Of a stretch of 64,000 nt of DNA, positions 54,675 to 64,000 are shown piece after piece (positions within the stretch are counted from its first letter, which is position 1; every line of letters begins with the position of its first letter). Source of the stretch: Polychytrium aggregatum. Lineage: Eukaryota; Chytridiomycota; Chytridiomycetes; Polychytriales. The position numbers and the translations under genes were made by a program. Below the pieces are notes generated by a model. That model saw only the letters and a program-made list of their open reading frames with translations. It did no database searches and was not told where the DNA came from. The stretch covers positions 682,001 to 746,000 of the forward strand of contig NW_026516214.1 in the NCBI RefSeq assembly GCF_025602895.1, written 5' to 3'.

Positions 54675-55387
54675 GGCGTCGAGACGAGGCGGGCAGCGAG
54701 GGCTGTTGGGTTCCCAGCGCGAGCGATAAAGGACCAGGGCGGACGAGCGCTGCAACGATGCGTCGAGCAAGCAGAGCGGAGCCCCCGTCTGAAGGAAGAG
54801 ATGCAGACCAGGGCGTTTCTGTCGGCAGGACAGGAGATCAGCAACGACGACGACGACGACGACGACGACGAAGCCAGGGCAATGCCGACAGAGGGAAACC
54901 TGGCGAATGGAACGCTGGTGCGCACACATGACGGTGGTGGGCCGACCCCATTGGCCACGCGGGGTACACCACTGTACGAGCGAGCGCGGGACAGGCGCGG
55001 GACAAGGGCGGGACGAAAGGCAAAAAGACGGGAAAGGCGTCGGTTGGACCAGGCGAGTCAGGCGACAGATCTGCTCGACGGCGATGCGAAACGCAACTCG
55101 TGGCGCTGTCGATATCTGGCCTGGATGCACATCCGATCCGATCCATCCGATCCATCCGATCCATCCGATCCGCAACAGGACACCGGCCTGGCTCACCCCC
55201 GGACACGCTATCTGGCCAGGGCGGACGATGGATGGGTGTGTATTCAGGACCCAGAAAGAAGCGACAGGCCTGGCTCGAGACTGGCATCCCGTTTGCTTCG
55301 GTCTTGTCAATGTGCATGTGCATGTGCATGGTCGAATGCAGGCAAGTGGATGGAATGCAATAGCTCGGCATCGGGAAGCCGCCTGGT
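54675..55387. other. Upstream region of the mannosidase gene
   Basis: Contains an ATCCG/ATCC tandem repeat at 55130-55170 (gatccatcc units), a CGA/GAC trinucleotide run at 54845-54872, and tgtgcatg repeats at 55308-55330. A long plus-strand open frame (54561-55751) crosses two genes and has no family features, so it is not annotated. Confidence 0.5.
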
Positions 55388-56681
55388 TCACAGCACAATG
55401 CCATCCAGATCGGAAAACGACCTGGCCGCCAGGACCGGGTTCGAGGACTTTCTGTTCGGCCGCGGCGGGGTGCGGGCGCCCTTGGGAGGTGGGTTCTTGA
55501 AGAGCCGGTCTTCGTTCCCGACAACGCCGACCCGGACGTTCAAGTTGTGCAGCGCCGGAATGACCCCGTTGCCGAGGAGAACCTGCTCGAGGCTGTTGAC
55601 GAGCACCTGCACGCCGGAAGTGAAGCCGACGCCGTCAAAGGCGCAATGGCCTCCGACCGAAGTGGCATCGGCCGTCAGCTGCTGGTTGATGACGCTGTCG
55701 CTGATGCCGACCTGTTGGGGGAGGGAGGAGGGAAGGCAGGTCAGGAACTAGAGACACAATGCCGGCCCATCGAGAGATTGATGCGTTTGTCCGTTGCGGC
55801 GTGTATACATACCGTCCGAGCCTGCTTCTCATAGGCCTTGATGCAGTCCGGGATCGAGTTCTGCAGCTCAACGAGGTCGTTCTGGGTCGACTCCCAATGA
55901 ACCCGGAAGGTCTGCAGGAACTGGCCCTGATCCGAGAAGGCCACCTGCGGGGGCATGCCGCCGCACAGCAGCAGCGCCCCGGCGTTCTTGAAGTTGGCTC
56001 CAAACTGAGGCAGGAAGAACCCCGAGAGCAGAAGCGAGCCGCCAGAGACGCCGGTGAAGAAGACCCGCGACGAATCAAAGTTGATGTGCTTGGGCAGCTC
56101 CTGCTGGATGAACTGGTTGATGATGGCCGAGTGCAGCGGGCCGTCGGGCCGGGTAAGACCGCCGCCGCCGCCCCATCGTCGGTTGTTGTTCTGTTGCGGC
56201 GACTGGTTGTCAGCGCTTTGATCGGATTCATCGCCGACCCAGACACCCGCCGGGCGACAGCTGAACAGGCGGCACCGACCGATGCACTCTGCCTCCTCTG
56301 CCTCCTCTGGCTCCTCTGGTTCCTGCTTACCGGTGCGAGCAGAGCAACTCCGATAAGGTCACTCTGGCTTTGCTTGTTTGGGAACGTGAAGAAACCCGAG
56401 CCGCCGTCGCCGTGGAGGAACACATGCACGCCGAGCCGACCACTGCCCGAAGACGGCGAGCCCTGGACAACGGCCTGGCTCGGAGCGTTGATGCGGAATC
56501 GCACCGAGACGTTGCCCAACGTCACGGAGTCGTCGATGAAACGAAAGGCTGACGAGTTTGTGCCCTTGACGCTGTTCTTGCCCGAAGAAGAGGCCGCTGC
56601 TGGCTTGGGAAGAGCCGAGGCCATCGAGCACAGACCAAGAAGAGCCATCAGGCCCAGCAGTGCAAACAGTCCGGTCCGCAT
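55388..56681 (-). CDS. Secreted serine hydrolase (alpha/beta-hydrolase-like) with GVSGG elbow
   Basis: Three exons, 56681-56331, 56190-55813 and 55711-55388, join in phase to 350 residues. Residues 1-24 (MRTGLFALLGLMALLGLCSM, ASALP) are a classic signal peptide. The N-terminal part contains LGVHVFLHGDGGSGFFTFP, an oxyanion-loop-like HGDGG. WGGGGGLTRPDGPLHSAII and NFDSSRVFFTGVSGGSLLLS follow, giving the nucleophile elbow G-V-S-G-G. A later GGHCAFDGVGFTSG offers a His that could complete the triad. This looks like a secreted fungal esterase or lipase-type hydrolase of the alpha/beta fold. The substrate cannot be told. The alternative that intron 1 is retained as coding was rejected because its reading becomes an Arg/Gln repeat. 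No membrane segment follows the signal, so the protein should be secreted. Confidence 0.75.
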
Positions 56682-57182
56682 GGCTTGTTGGTTGCGGGAT
56701 CAGGCAGGTGCTGGATAGGATGCGAAGCGATGGAAGATGCAATGCGATGCGATGCAATGCGATGCGATGGGCGATACAACTGCCTCGGATGAACGGGGGG
56801 ATGCTGAGCAGGGCAGGGCTCGCCAGAGCAGCACTGCCGGCCCGGCTGCGAGAATATATGCAAACCGCATCCCAGAGCAGGCCCAGGCACCTCCAGGCGC
56901 CTCCCCAGAGCCGGGGCAATGGCGCCGGCCCGTGGCCAAATCCATGACGACGCGAACGCCAACGGCGGCGCCAGGCGCGCAGGGCGTTCGGCTGAGGAAA
57001 TCGCGGTGGGTGGGCGCGATGGCCAGGGCTCGACAGAAGCAGGACACTCCTCTCCCGCTGGTCCTGACCATGGCATGGCCGTGATGGACGGGCGTGTTGG
57101 TATGGAGTCAATGCTGGGGAGGGCGGCCCGTCGCCTCGATTGGGCCGTCCTATACACACTCCGAGACCATCACCCCCATCTC
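56682..57182. other. Promoter region of hydrolase gene and 3' end of VPS60
   Basis: An ATGCGATGCA repeat (gatgcaatgcgatgcgatg) lies at 56736-56770. A TATA-like gaatatatgc is at 56851-56860 (same on both strands in core). No gene is seen. Confidence 0.5.
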
Positions 57183-59285
57183 CTATGCATTCAGCTTGAC
57201 GGGCGCCTCTGTTTGCTCTGTGGATCGCAAAGCAGCGCAAGTGTAAGTAGCAGGCGGCATCGGCGGCAGACATCAAACTAGCTCCCCTGTTGGAGCCATG
57301 GACTTACTCGGCTCGGTCTGCAGGCCCTGTGAATAAACGCACAAACATCAGTACGTCGCTGTCGTCCAGAGATTCGCCGCGGACTCTCGCCCAGTCTTCG
57401 GTATCTCGCTCCCATCCCTCATAGCCCACGCGCAACCAAGGGCCTTAGCTGTCAATCAGGGCATGGCCCAAACCTACTCCAGGCATAGTCGGCTCCTCCG
57501 TCGACACCGAGGGAAGCACAGGCTCTTCCTGCAAGTACGACGGCACTTCCTCCTCTTCAAAGTTCAGCTCGTCTCCCAAAGCATCCAGCTCTAGAGGCGG
57601 TCGTCAGATCCACAGAAACACGTTAGGCGGTACGGCCGTCAGATCGTAGCTCAGGGATCTTTATGCTACAGTCCAGCGTACCTGCTTCCAGGTCATCCTC
57701 GTCGATGCCATCTGGCAGGTTGTACGAGCGGCCGATGGTCTCTTGGATATCGTTGGCCTGGTCCATCAGGTCTTCGAGTTCGTCTTGCATTCTCTACACC
57801 ATCGCGCACAATGACAATACGGCAGAATTGTGCAAGGTAACATGCATGTAAGTTGTGGCAGCATCGGCATCCAGCTGTCGGTGCACTGTGAGCTCGGCAT
57901 CCAGCTGTCGGTGCACTGTGAGCTCGGCATCCAGCTGTCGGTGCACTGTGAGCTCGGCAGTTGCCCCACCTCGATTTGATTGATGTTGATTTTTTTGTAC
58001 TGCTGTTTCAACTCCTTGTTTGCGCTCTTCATGCCATCGACAATGACCATGGTGTTTTTGAGGTTTTCGGTGGTCATACTCGCTGGAAACAGTTGGTCCC
58101 GCCCAGCCAGCCAGCCACTCGATAAGTCAGCCAAGCGAAACCGGAATACCGCTGCCGGATCGGCCCAATGCTGCGGCACAAGCAGGACAACTGGCAATGC
58201 ACAAGCCAGTCTCGCGACCAGAGGTATGGAATTGACTGGATGGTGGCTAGGCCAGACGACACCAACGGGCTGCTGGGTATGCATACCTTGCTCCATGTTG
58301 AAGGATTGCTGCATCATCTGATCCCGCTGTCCTTCGTACCTGGTGGAAATCAGGCTCGGTGTTCAGACGAAAGCATCGGGCAATCCGAGACAGGCGATAT
58401 GGGGCCGCATCATCTCGCTGGCGCTACCGTGAGCGTCGCTGGTATTGCTCCATATCCGCCGGTCCCCTCCCAGGCGGCATATCTTCACGACCATCGTCTG
58501 GTATCCACTGACTCACATTTTCTTTTGCTTGAGGACACGGAGAGCCTTCTCCTTGACGACATTCTATGACAGACCCATACGGAAGGAAGGGGGGGTCGAT
58601 AAAGGGTCAGCCACTCTGTCTGCACCAAGGCCGATGCCAAAATACTGCGACGGCCGTCATTGATTCCGCGCGGCCCATCGATGGTACATCATGCAATCCA
58701 GGGCCATCGGTGACCAAAAAGAGAGAAAGGACAATGCAAGATGGAGGGAGGGGGTGCAATCGGCTGCGGTGGGTGAGATAAGGCCGACTCACCTTGGCAG
58801 GCCCGTCCCGCATCTTGTTCATCTGCTCTCGGTATTTCATGAGCTCGGCGTCCAGCTTCTTGATCTTGCTATCGATCGAATCTACCCGGCCGTCAGTCTG
58901 GTGAAACGAGCAGCAGAAGGATGAGCGAGAAGGCGGAGATGAGTCGCTCGGTCTTGGCCAACTCGAGTGTCCTGGCGATCGCCAGCCCTCCGTCGCAATG
59001 GGAAAACCAAGCCGAGTTTACGAGTGCAGCATGGGTGAAGGTGCGCCAGTAACACCGCAGACCGAGTAATGTCGAGCAACGAAGAGATAGCCGGGCAGGC
59101 AGATAGACAGACAGACAGATAGATGCATCGACAGGCAAGTGGCAAGTGGCAAGTGGCGAGTGGCAAAGTCCCTTCGCAGAGGATATGCAATCGACTGCTC
59201 AAGACGGGGCACGCACAGCTTTGATTGCATCGGCCAGGGTGGCCTTGGGAGGCTTGGGCTTGGATGTGCCAAAGATGCGGTTCAT
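57183..59285 (-). CDS. VPS60: Vps60/CHMP5, ESCRT-III-associated protein
   Basis: Nine exons join in phase to 221 residues, close to the usual length of about 220-230: 59285-59217, 58897-58793, 58563-58517, 58339-58287, 58082-57970, 57793-57682, 57590-57478, 57326-57308 (19 nt) and 57217-57183. The start is [20 protein letters not shown]. Core blocks are [92 protein letters not shown] and [19 protein letters not shown]. These are the Snf7-family helices and the Vps60 acidic C-terminal region. Vps60 binds Vta1 and activates the Vps4 ATPase in ESCRT-III disassembly at late endosomes. The last two exons were chosen on splice sites, a branch-like ctgat and phase. An alternative ends at 57273. Confidence 0.92.
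57868..57957. repeat. 30-bp minisatellite, three exact copies, in a VPS60 intron
   Basis: Three identical tandem 30-bp units (beginning catccagctgtcggtgcact) in the intron 57794-57969, between exons 5 and 6. A multiple-of-three unit leaves the frame open, giving an artefactual Ser-Ser-Gln-Cys repeat. Confidence 0.9.
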
Positions 59286-59818
59286 TCTGGGGGCGCACAA
59301 TCGGGGAGCGAATACAGCCGCTCTGGGGGTGGGGTGGGGTCGATTTCGATGTTGTTGACGGACGAGGAGCAGCTCGGGGTGCCGGCGGGCAAGCGATGCG
59401 AGGGAAAAGTCCGATGGCAGGCGGGCCCACGTGAGGGCCAGGGCCGGCAAAGCCAGGACGGAAACGCCAAGGAAACGAGCCCAAGACCAAGGTCCGTGCC
59501 CCACACAGGCTTGCATCGAGCCGGCCGAGACCCCTGCCACGTTTCTCTTCTGCGAGCGAGCCCGTTGCACTTCGGACAGAGGCGGATGATCTTTGTTGCG
59601 TTTTTATGACCAGTAAAGGAGGGTAAATGGGGGGGAAGGGTGAGGGGCAGCAACACCGAAACGCCCAACAGGAGCGGGAATCAATCGCAAGGGCAAAGCA
59701 GAATGCAGGATGGCACGGAGGGAATACAAAGATGTGCAGACGGAAGGAAGAGGGCGACAGAGACCGGGGACAATTTTCCAACAAACGCAGCCGTTCACAG
59801 CGCGGGGTCCGGATCGAT
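59286..59818. other. Intergenic spacer between VPS60 and LIM gene
   Basis: About 530 bp, upstream of VPS60 and downstream of the LIM gene on the same strand. No clear TATA, CCAAT or terminator signal stands out. A short T run (59608-59612) precedes a purine-rich stretch. Confidence 0.4.
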
Positions 59819-62411
59819 TCACTGGGCAGCCTCGATCGTCTTGGTGAGCGTGTTCTGGAGCTGGGCGATGAGATTATCCTTATCCTTGAGCTCCTCCTCC
59901 AGTCTCTTGATTTTCTCCTCAGCAACCTGTTGCAGAGGAACGGATGAGTGAGTACCGCACGCTGTCCGGCGCCAGGAATCGTTGGAGCGAGGGAACAGAG
60001 TGCCCTCGCAGCCACACACCACGGACCAACCATGTGTATCAGCACCAGTAATGCCACGCACGGTATAATGCGACAGCCAGCTCGAGACCGTACCTGCAAT
60101 TTGGATCGCTCCTCATCCAGCTCCTGGGCCAGCTCGTCGATTTCCTCCGTCTTCATCTGCGCATTGACAAACCGCACGGTTCTGTAATCAGCCACAAGGG
60201 AGGGCAACCTACGCAACTACCTGGACAGTGGCAGAGCCGATAGGAGCAGGCAGTCAGATGTCCAGGCGCGCTTACCTTCAGGAGGCTCTGAGTCGCCAGG
60301 CTCAACGGCTCAGCAGCAGCCGGCTCTGCAACAGTGAGCGACTCGAGCTTGGCAATCATGGCAGCTGTGGGCGAGTCAGCCGAGGCTTGAGGCAGCGGAA
60401 TGCTCTCTTCGATTGGGACGACTGGAGACTCCTTGGCCGACACAGGGATAGGACTCTCGGGCTCGTCCTTGGTGAAAGCAGCCATCCGGTCTGCGATTGT
60501 GCCGCTCTTGGGCGGCGTGACCGACACAAACTTGCGGTTGGCCTCGGAGGGAGGGGAGTTTTCGACATCGGAGGCCTGCGATGATGATGGAGGCAGCGAT
60601 CGAATGAGAATGGTGGTGAGCAAAGTGCAGCCCGGCCCCTTATGTCGAGCAGGGTCGGCCCGGGTGCTGTTCTCACGTTTTGAGAGGCCTTGGCTTCGGC
60701 AGCCTTGAATCCTTCGCTGTAGTTGCCCTTGAGAGCAAAGAGTTGCTGCTCAGAGAGAATGTGCAACAAGAGTCAGATTGTCGCCGGAAGCATCAGGATA
60801 ACTGCCGCCGATACCAAGTGTGCGGATTCCTTCATCAGCGCTACGCCGTGAGTCCAGCACGTCTCGCCAAGGCTGTGCATGGTTCAACACAAAGCACATT
60901 GCCGAGCAATAGATGCCACAGCGGCTGCGGCCATCGTTGCATGCAGCTTCAAGACAGCACCACACCCAGATTCACCTTGAAATGGGGCTTGCAGTAGAAG
61001 ACGCCTGAGACCATCCAGTCGGTACAGTCAGTGCAATCGGTGCAATCGGCACCAGCCAAGGCGTTGAAAAATCCAAGTCAGATCACGGCAATGGCTGGTC
61101 CTCCCTGGTCGCGGCCGGACCGCCTTTGGACGAGTGGCATGACTCTGAAATAGATGCATCTCGGAGACTGCTTGGATCGAAACCATTGCTGCACGCCTCT
61201 GTGGATACATTACCATTGACAGCAGCGTAGTTTCCGAGCTGGAGATGCCCCGATCAACGTTCATCCGAGTGATTTTGGTCATGTGGAGAAAAGGAATCAT
61301 GAGTCGATATGGATATGCGTATAGATATGCGTATAGATATGCGTATAGATATGCGTATAGATATGTGTATGGACATGTGTATGGATATGTGTGCGGATAT
61401 GCGATTCATCGGCGGACGACCATGTGTATGGATTTGCATCAAGCGGGCGAGGTATAGGCGATGGCCTTTGCCTCCTTCTCCCACGCGGCAAGACCAGCCA
61501 AGTCCATTCGGTGAAGAGGATGCCCAGCAGACAGGGTCCTCGACTGTGGTATGACTGGCAGACTCAGAGAAGGGCTCTCATCGCCCCATTGGTAAAGCTG
61601 CACTCAATTCTATCGCAGCCGAACCAGACAGTGGCTACGCACGTACCGACAGAACTTTGTTGCAGTGGCCGCAGCGGAGACACGTTTTGTGGAAGAGCTG
61701 GAGTAGACACAGGAGACGGATCCAAGAAGTGAGTGGGGCTTTCGAATGGCGAGAGCCATGTGCTCGCCTGGGGGGAATATCTTCTTCCGAGCGCGCGGTC
61801 CATTTGCTCTGATGTTCGTGGCGGTGGGGAGGGGAGCGTCGAGACTGGAGGCCAATGTGGGCAAGTTGCAGTAGCCGCTGTCGATGTGCTTTTACCTTAT
61901 CGTCGGCCGCAATCTTGTCCATAGGATAGACGGTCTTTTGGCAGATGCTGCAGATATCCTTCTTGGTCTGGGGGGGGGATCGCGGATATGAGGACGAAGG
62001 ATGAGGTTTGCGTGACGGTTGGACTCTCTGGCATCCCCTCGGAAAAAGCACAGACAAGTGCTCTCGTGCAGAACGAGTGAGTAACGTGCTCGAGCTTGGA
62101 AATAGAGCTCGCTGCTGCTGGGAGGGGTGGGCATCTCATCACGCGCTGGTACTGAAATCCACAGCCGGATCCAAGCTGCCCCATGGTGTGTGGGCAGAGC
62201 CGATGGAGGGCACCGTCGATTTCCCGGAATAACGGATGATATGCGACAATCCTCAACCACACACGTCGTTGCAAGGGTCGGAAGCCCTCCCCGCACAGAG
62301 GGGGGGCGAATCTTGATGACCCCGTCATCATCTCCTCTGCTCCGCCATCGATTCGCTCGATGCAAGGTCGAAGCAGACGGTGTTCAAGATATCGGATGCA
62401 CCAACCTCCAT
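59819..62411 (-). CDS. Single LIM-domain protein with Ser/Pro linker and coiled-coil tail
   Basis: Exons 61967-61896, 61697-61647, 61238-61214, 61004-60976, 60745-60677, 60575-60276, 60156-60094 and 59926-59819 join in phase. With a 6-nt first coding exon proposed at 62411-62406 (MET-Glu) the protein has 240 residues. Exons 1-4 of the list build one exact LIM zinc finger, C-x2-C-x17-H-x2-C-x2-C-x2-C-x17-C-x2-H (ICSICQKTVYPMD, LFHKTCLRCGHCNKVLS, VFYCKPHFK). Then come QLFALKGNYSEGFKAAEAKA, a Ser/Pro-rich 100-residue exon, and a helical end (KRLEEELKDKDNLIAQLQNT). LIM proteins with this layout resemble the actin-binding LIM group of animals, so a cytoskeletal adaptor is plausible. The first exon is uncertain; all others are supported by phase and the zinc pattern. 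Confidence 0.85.
61306..61403. repeat. 12-bp minisatellite (GCGTATAGATAT)n in a LIM-gene intron
   Basis: About eight units, the first five near-identical and the rest drifted (tgtgtatggaca). It lies in the intron between the LIM exons at 61697-61647 and 61238-61214. The open frames across it on both strands are artefacts. Confidence 0.85.
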
Positions 62412-62690
62412 TGTTGCTCGATTCAAAGACGCTTGATTTCTGGGTCGGAAGAGCGGGGTCGATGGATAGGCTGGGGCCTTGCTGGGGAGCGAGCAGATGG
62501 CAGGGAGGGGAGCCGGAAGTGAACGATCGAAGCAAACAGCCGCGCGAGGAGAGAAGCGGCGAGGCGGGCAGGCGAGCGACGCCAAAAACGGCAGGCGACG
62601 GCGGTCACGTGTGCATTGCCACCGGGTGGCGGTGGTGGCGGTGGTGGCGAGGCGTGGGGGCGGGTCGAGCAAGACCAGATTGTACATTGC

Positions 62691-62954
62691 ATTCAGGGGG
62701 GAAATGGGACACCTGCCCACAACCCATTTGTCAGCGTAGTATGTGATGTGCCTGCGTCAAGCAAAGCCATAAGAAATAGAGCAGATCGCTTTGGCAGCCT
62801 CCGAGTGAAGACCACCGGTCGCAGTGCAGCGATGCGGAAATCGATGGTGCTGTGTTTGGCCATGATTGCGATGAGTGGGTGGTGTATTCAGGTCACAGAA
62901 AAAAGCCCTGTCATGGCTCAAAACGGGATGTCCCATTTCATATTGGAAACGCTG
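62691..62954 (-). mobile_element. Short inverted-repeat element (MITE-like), copy B
   Basis: Inverted relative to copy A (32525). Left end gggggaaatgggacacctgcc; right end gggatgtcccatttcatatt followed by ggaaacgctg. The interior matches copy A, for example gaagaccaccggtcgcagtg and aagccataagaaatagagc. About 264 bp. Confidence 0.65.
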
Positions 62955-63011
62955 TATGAAAACGGCGACCTCATTTTGAAGAGACACCTTCACACACACG
63001 GACGGCTTGCT

Positions 63012-63056
63012 GCTTGCATGGCTTGCATGGCTTGCATGGCTTGCATGGCTTGCGTG
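63012..63056. repeat. 9-bp tandem repeat (GCTTGCATG)n
   Basis: Five copies, the last one altered (gcttgcgtg), just downstream of element copy B. Confidence 0.8.
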
Positions 63057-63433
63057 GATACGATCCGACTACGCCGTGTCTGTCCGAATGAGACGATGTG
63101 CCCCATCGCTTATTCAGCACCCCGCATCCTCCGTCCAGAAGAAACGTTGTCGTTTAGTGAGAGCTGTAGAGGAGGTGTATTCCGGATCTCTCGAAAGCAG
63201 ACAGAACAAAGAGTGGATTGGAGGAGGGATCAGACAGAGTGCTATAGTTATAGAGCCCGCAGGCTTCGGCTTCACACGGGGAAGGGTGAATGAGCAAAAC
63301 TACAGGGATATCAAATAAATAGACACACGCAATGAAATCAGGAGCGTACGGCAAGCCATCAACATTCTCTCCTTGGCGACAGGAACGTCCTTGCCGTCCA
63401 TGAGAGAGATCAAGCAGGCTTGTTCGCTGATGA

Positions 63434-64000
63434 TCACGGTTCGATCGAGTCAACCCATCTCTGGATGGCTTGCTCTTTTTCGTACTCCATGTACTTGATC
63501 TGATAGCCGAGTGCTTCGTAGTGCTTTGCGTCAAAGGGCTGGTCGGAATACTCAAACTCGATGGGCTGTGCGGTGGCGAGAGCAGAGGACGAGTGCTCCG
63601 CATGGATAAGCGAGGCAACAGGTGTCGATTGGTTGCTCGAGACAGGGAGCGAGTTGGTGCGCGAGGGGATGAGCACATTTGAGGCGAACGGCAGGGGCTT
63701 GCGGAGCTTGTTGTGGGGATGAATATAGTTCGAGGGAGAGGCGTGACTGAGCATATGACTCTGACTGGGGCCGGGGCTGGAGTTATGGCCTTGAGTCGGG
63801 GCGTGGCTCTTGGAGGGGCGGAGAGGGGTCAGGAGTGGCCCCAGGCTGACATTGACTTGGGCGACAGGAGACGATGCAATCGGGGGCTGGACTTGCGGCG
63901 ATGCAGTTGAAGACAGGGTGATGGCGGGCGATGAGGTTGTGCCACCAGCGGTACACTCGAGGGAGGCCTTGGCGGCGAGGATGTGCGGGGCATCAGGATG
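63434..64000 (-). CDS. Ser/Pro-rich protein, C-terminal part (runs off the right edge)
   Basis: The minus-strand frame is open from the window edge (64000) to a TGA at 63434, so 188 C-terminal residues are visible. The proximal part is low-complexity Ser/Pro/Thr/Gln (SPAITLSSTASPQVQPPIAS, SHAPTQGHNSSPGPSQSHML), probably disordered. The C-terminal ~40 residues are more ordered (EFEYSDQPFDAKHYEALGYQ, then EKEQAIQRWVDSIEP) and rich in Tyr/Glu. No domain is recognised. The N-terminal part, where any catalytic or binding domain would be, lies outside the window. It may be a Ser/Thr-phosphorylated regulator, but nothing here proves it. Confidence 0.65.
   Translation of the reverse strand, partial: HPDAPHILAAKASLECTAGGTTSSPAITLSSTASPQVQPPIASSPVAQVNVSLGPLLTPLRPSKSHAPTQGHNSSPGPSQSHMLSHASPSNYIHPHNKLRKPLPFASNVLIPSRTNSLPVSSNQSTPVASLIHAEHSSSALATAQPIEFEYSDQPFDAKHYEALGYQIKYMEYEKEQAIQRWVDSIEP

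Larger units (their letters stand above)
62412..63433. other. Upstream region of the LIM gene with element copy and 9-bp repeat
   Basis: Holds the second short inverted-repeat element copy (62691-62954), a 9-bp tandem repeat (63012-63056) and a GGC/GGT-rich stretch (62615-62650) near the probable LIM promoter. No gene recognised. Confidence 0.5.

Noticed and set aside
54561-55751. 396-codon plus-strand frame
   Set aside because: It overlaps the coding exons of the mannosidase and hydrolase on the other strand and has no recognisable domain.
61254-61491. Ile-Ser-Ile-Arg and Tyr-Ala-Tyr-Arg repeat peptides
   Set aside because: They are products of the 12-bp intronic minisatellite read in all frames.

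Overview
The window looks like nuclear DNA of a zoosporic, chytrid-like fungus. The genes are eukaryotic and split by many short GT-AG introns, often 60-200 bp. The protein set is fungal or opisthokont: a fused betaine-lipid synthase (BTA1), Nup188, the PI4-kinase Stt4, Trm61, ESCRT-associated Bro1 and Vps60, and a VPS9 Rab5 exchange factor. A calponin-homology protein of the SPATA4/CLAMP type suggests a flagellated cell. DNA is GC-rich in genes. No tRNA, rRNA or CRISPR was recognised. All identifications come from reading translated exons by eye; no database search was run. Exon joins were accepted when splice sites, reading phase and family motifs agreed.

Layout. 1-9 kb is an accessory, repeat-rich zone. 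It holds the end of a WD40-repeat gene, a broken LINE reverse transcriptase, a decayed D5-like primase-helicase (SF3) remnant, and a divergent pair made of a Sel1-repeat gene and an LRR gene that share a similar N-terminal region. A small, possibly mitochondrial orphan follows. 9.1-15.5 kb (minus) is a many-exon BRO1-domain gene with a long coiled-coil tail. 17.4-20.6 kb (plus) is BTA1. 21.5-31.4 kb (minus) is the PI4KA/Stt4 orthologue, and just upstream of it lies a small RGS-like protein with a myristoylation-type N-terminus (31.8-32.4 kb).

33-42 kb carries the SPATA4-like gene, an unknown coiled-coil gene (plus), a UIM protein, a VPS9 gene and TRM61. NUP188 (42.2-48.8 kb, plus) is divergent from TRM61. 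An unknown, possibly Tubby/LURP-one-like gene (49.7-50.7 kb, plus) follows. Then on the minus strand come a GH47 alpha-mannosidase with a basic tail, a secreted serine hydrolase, VPS60/CHMP5, a LIM-domain protein, and the C-terminal end of a Ser/Pro-rich gene that runs off the right edge.

How the genes relate. Several minus-strand genes act on the endosome or on phosphoinositides (BRO1 protein, Stt4, VPS9, UIM protein, Vps60). Whether this is more than chance is unknown. Two features cut across the window. Introns of at least four genes contain tandem minisatellites with unrelated units (9, 30, 10 and 12 bp). A short inverted-repeat element of about 260 bp is present in two inverted full copies, plus fragments. 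Microexons of 16-29 nt occur in several genes.
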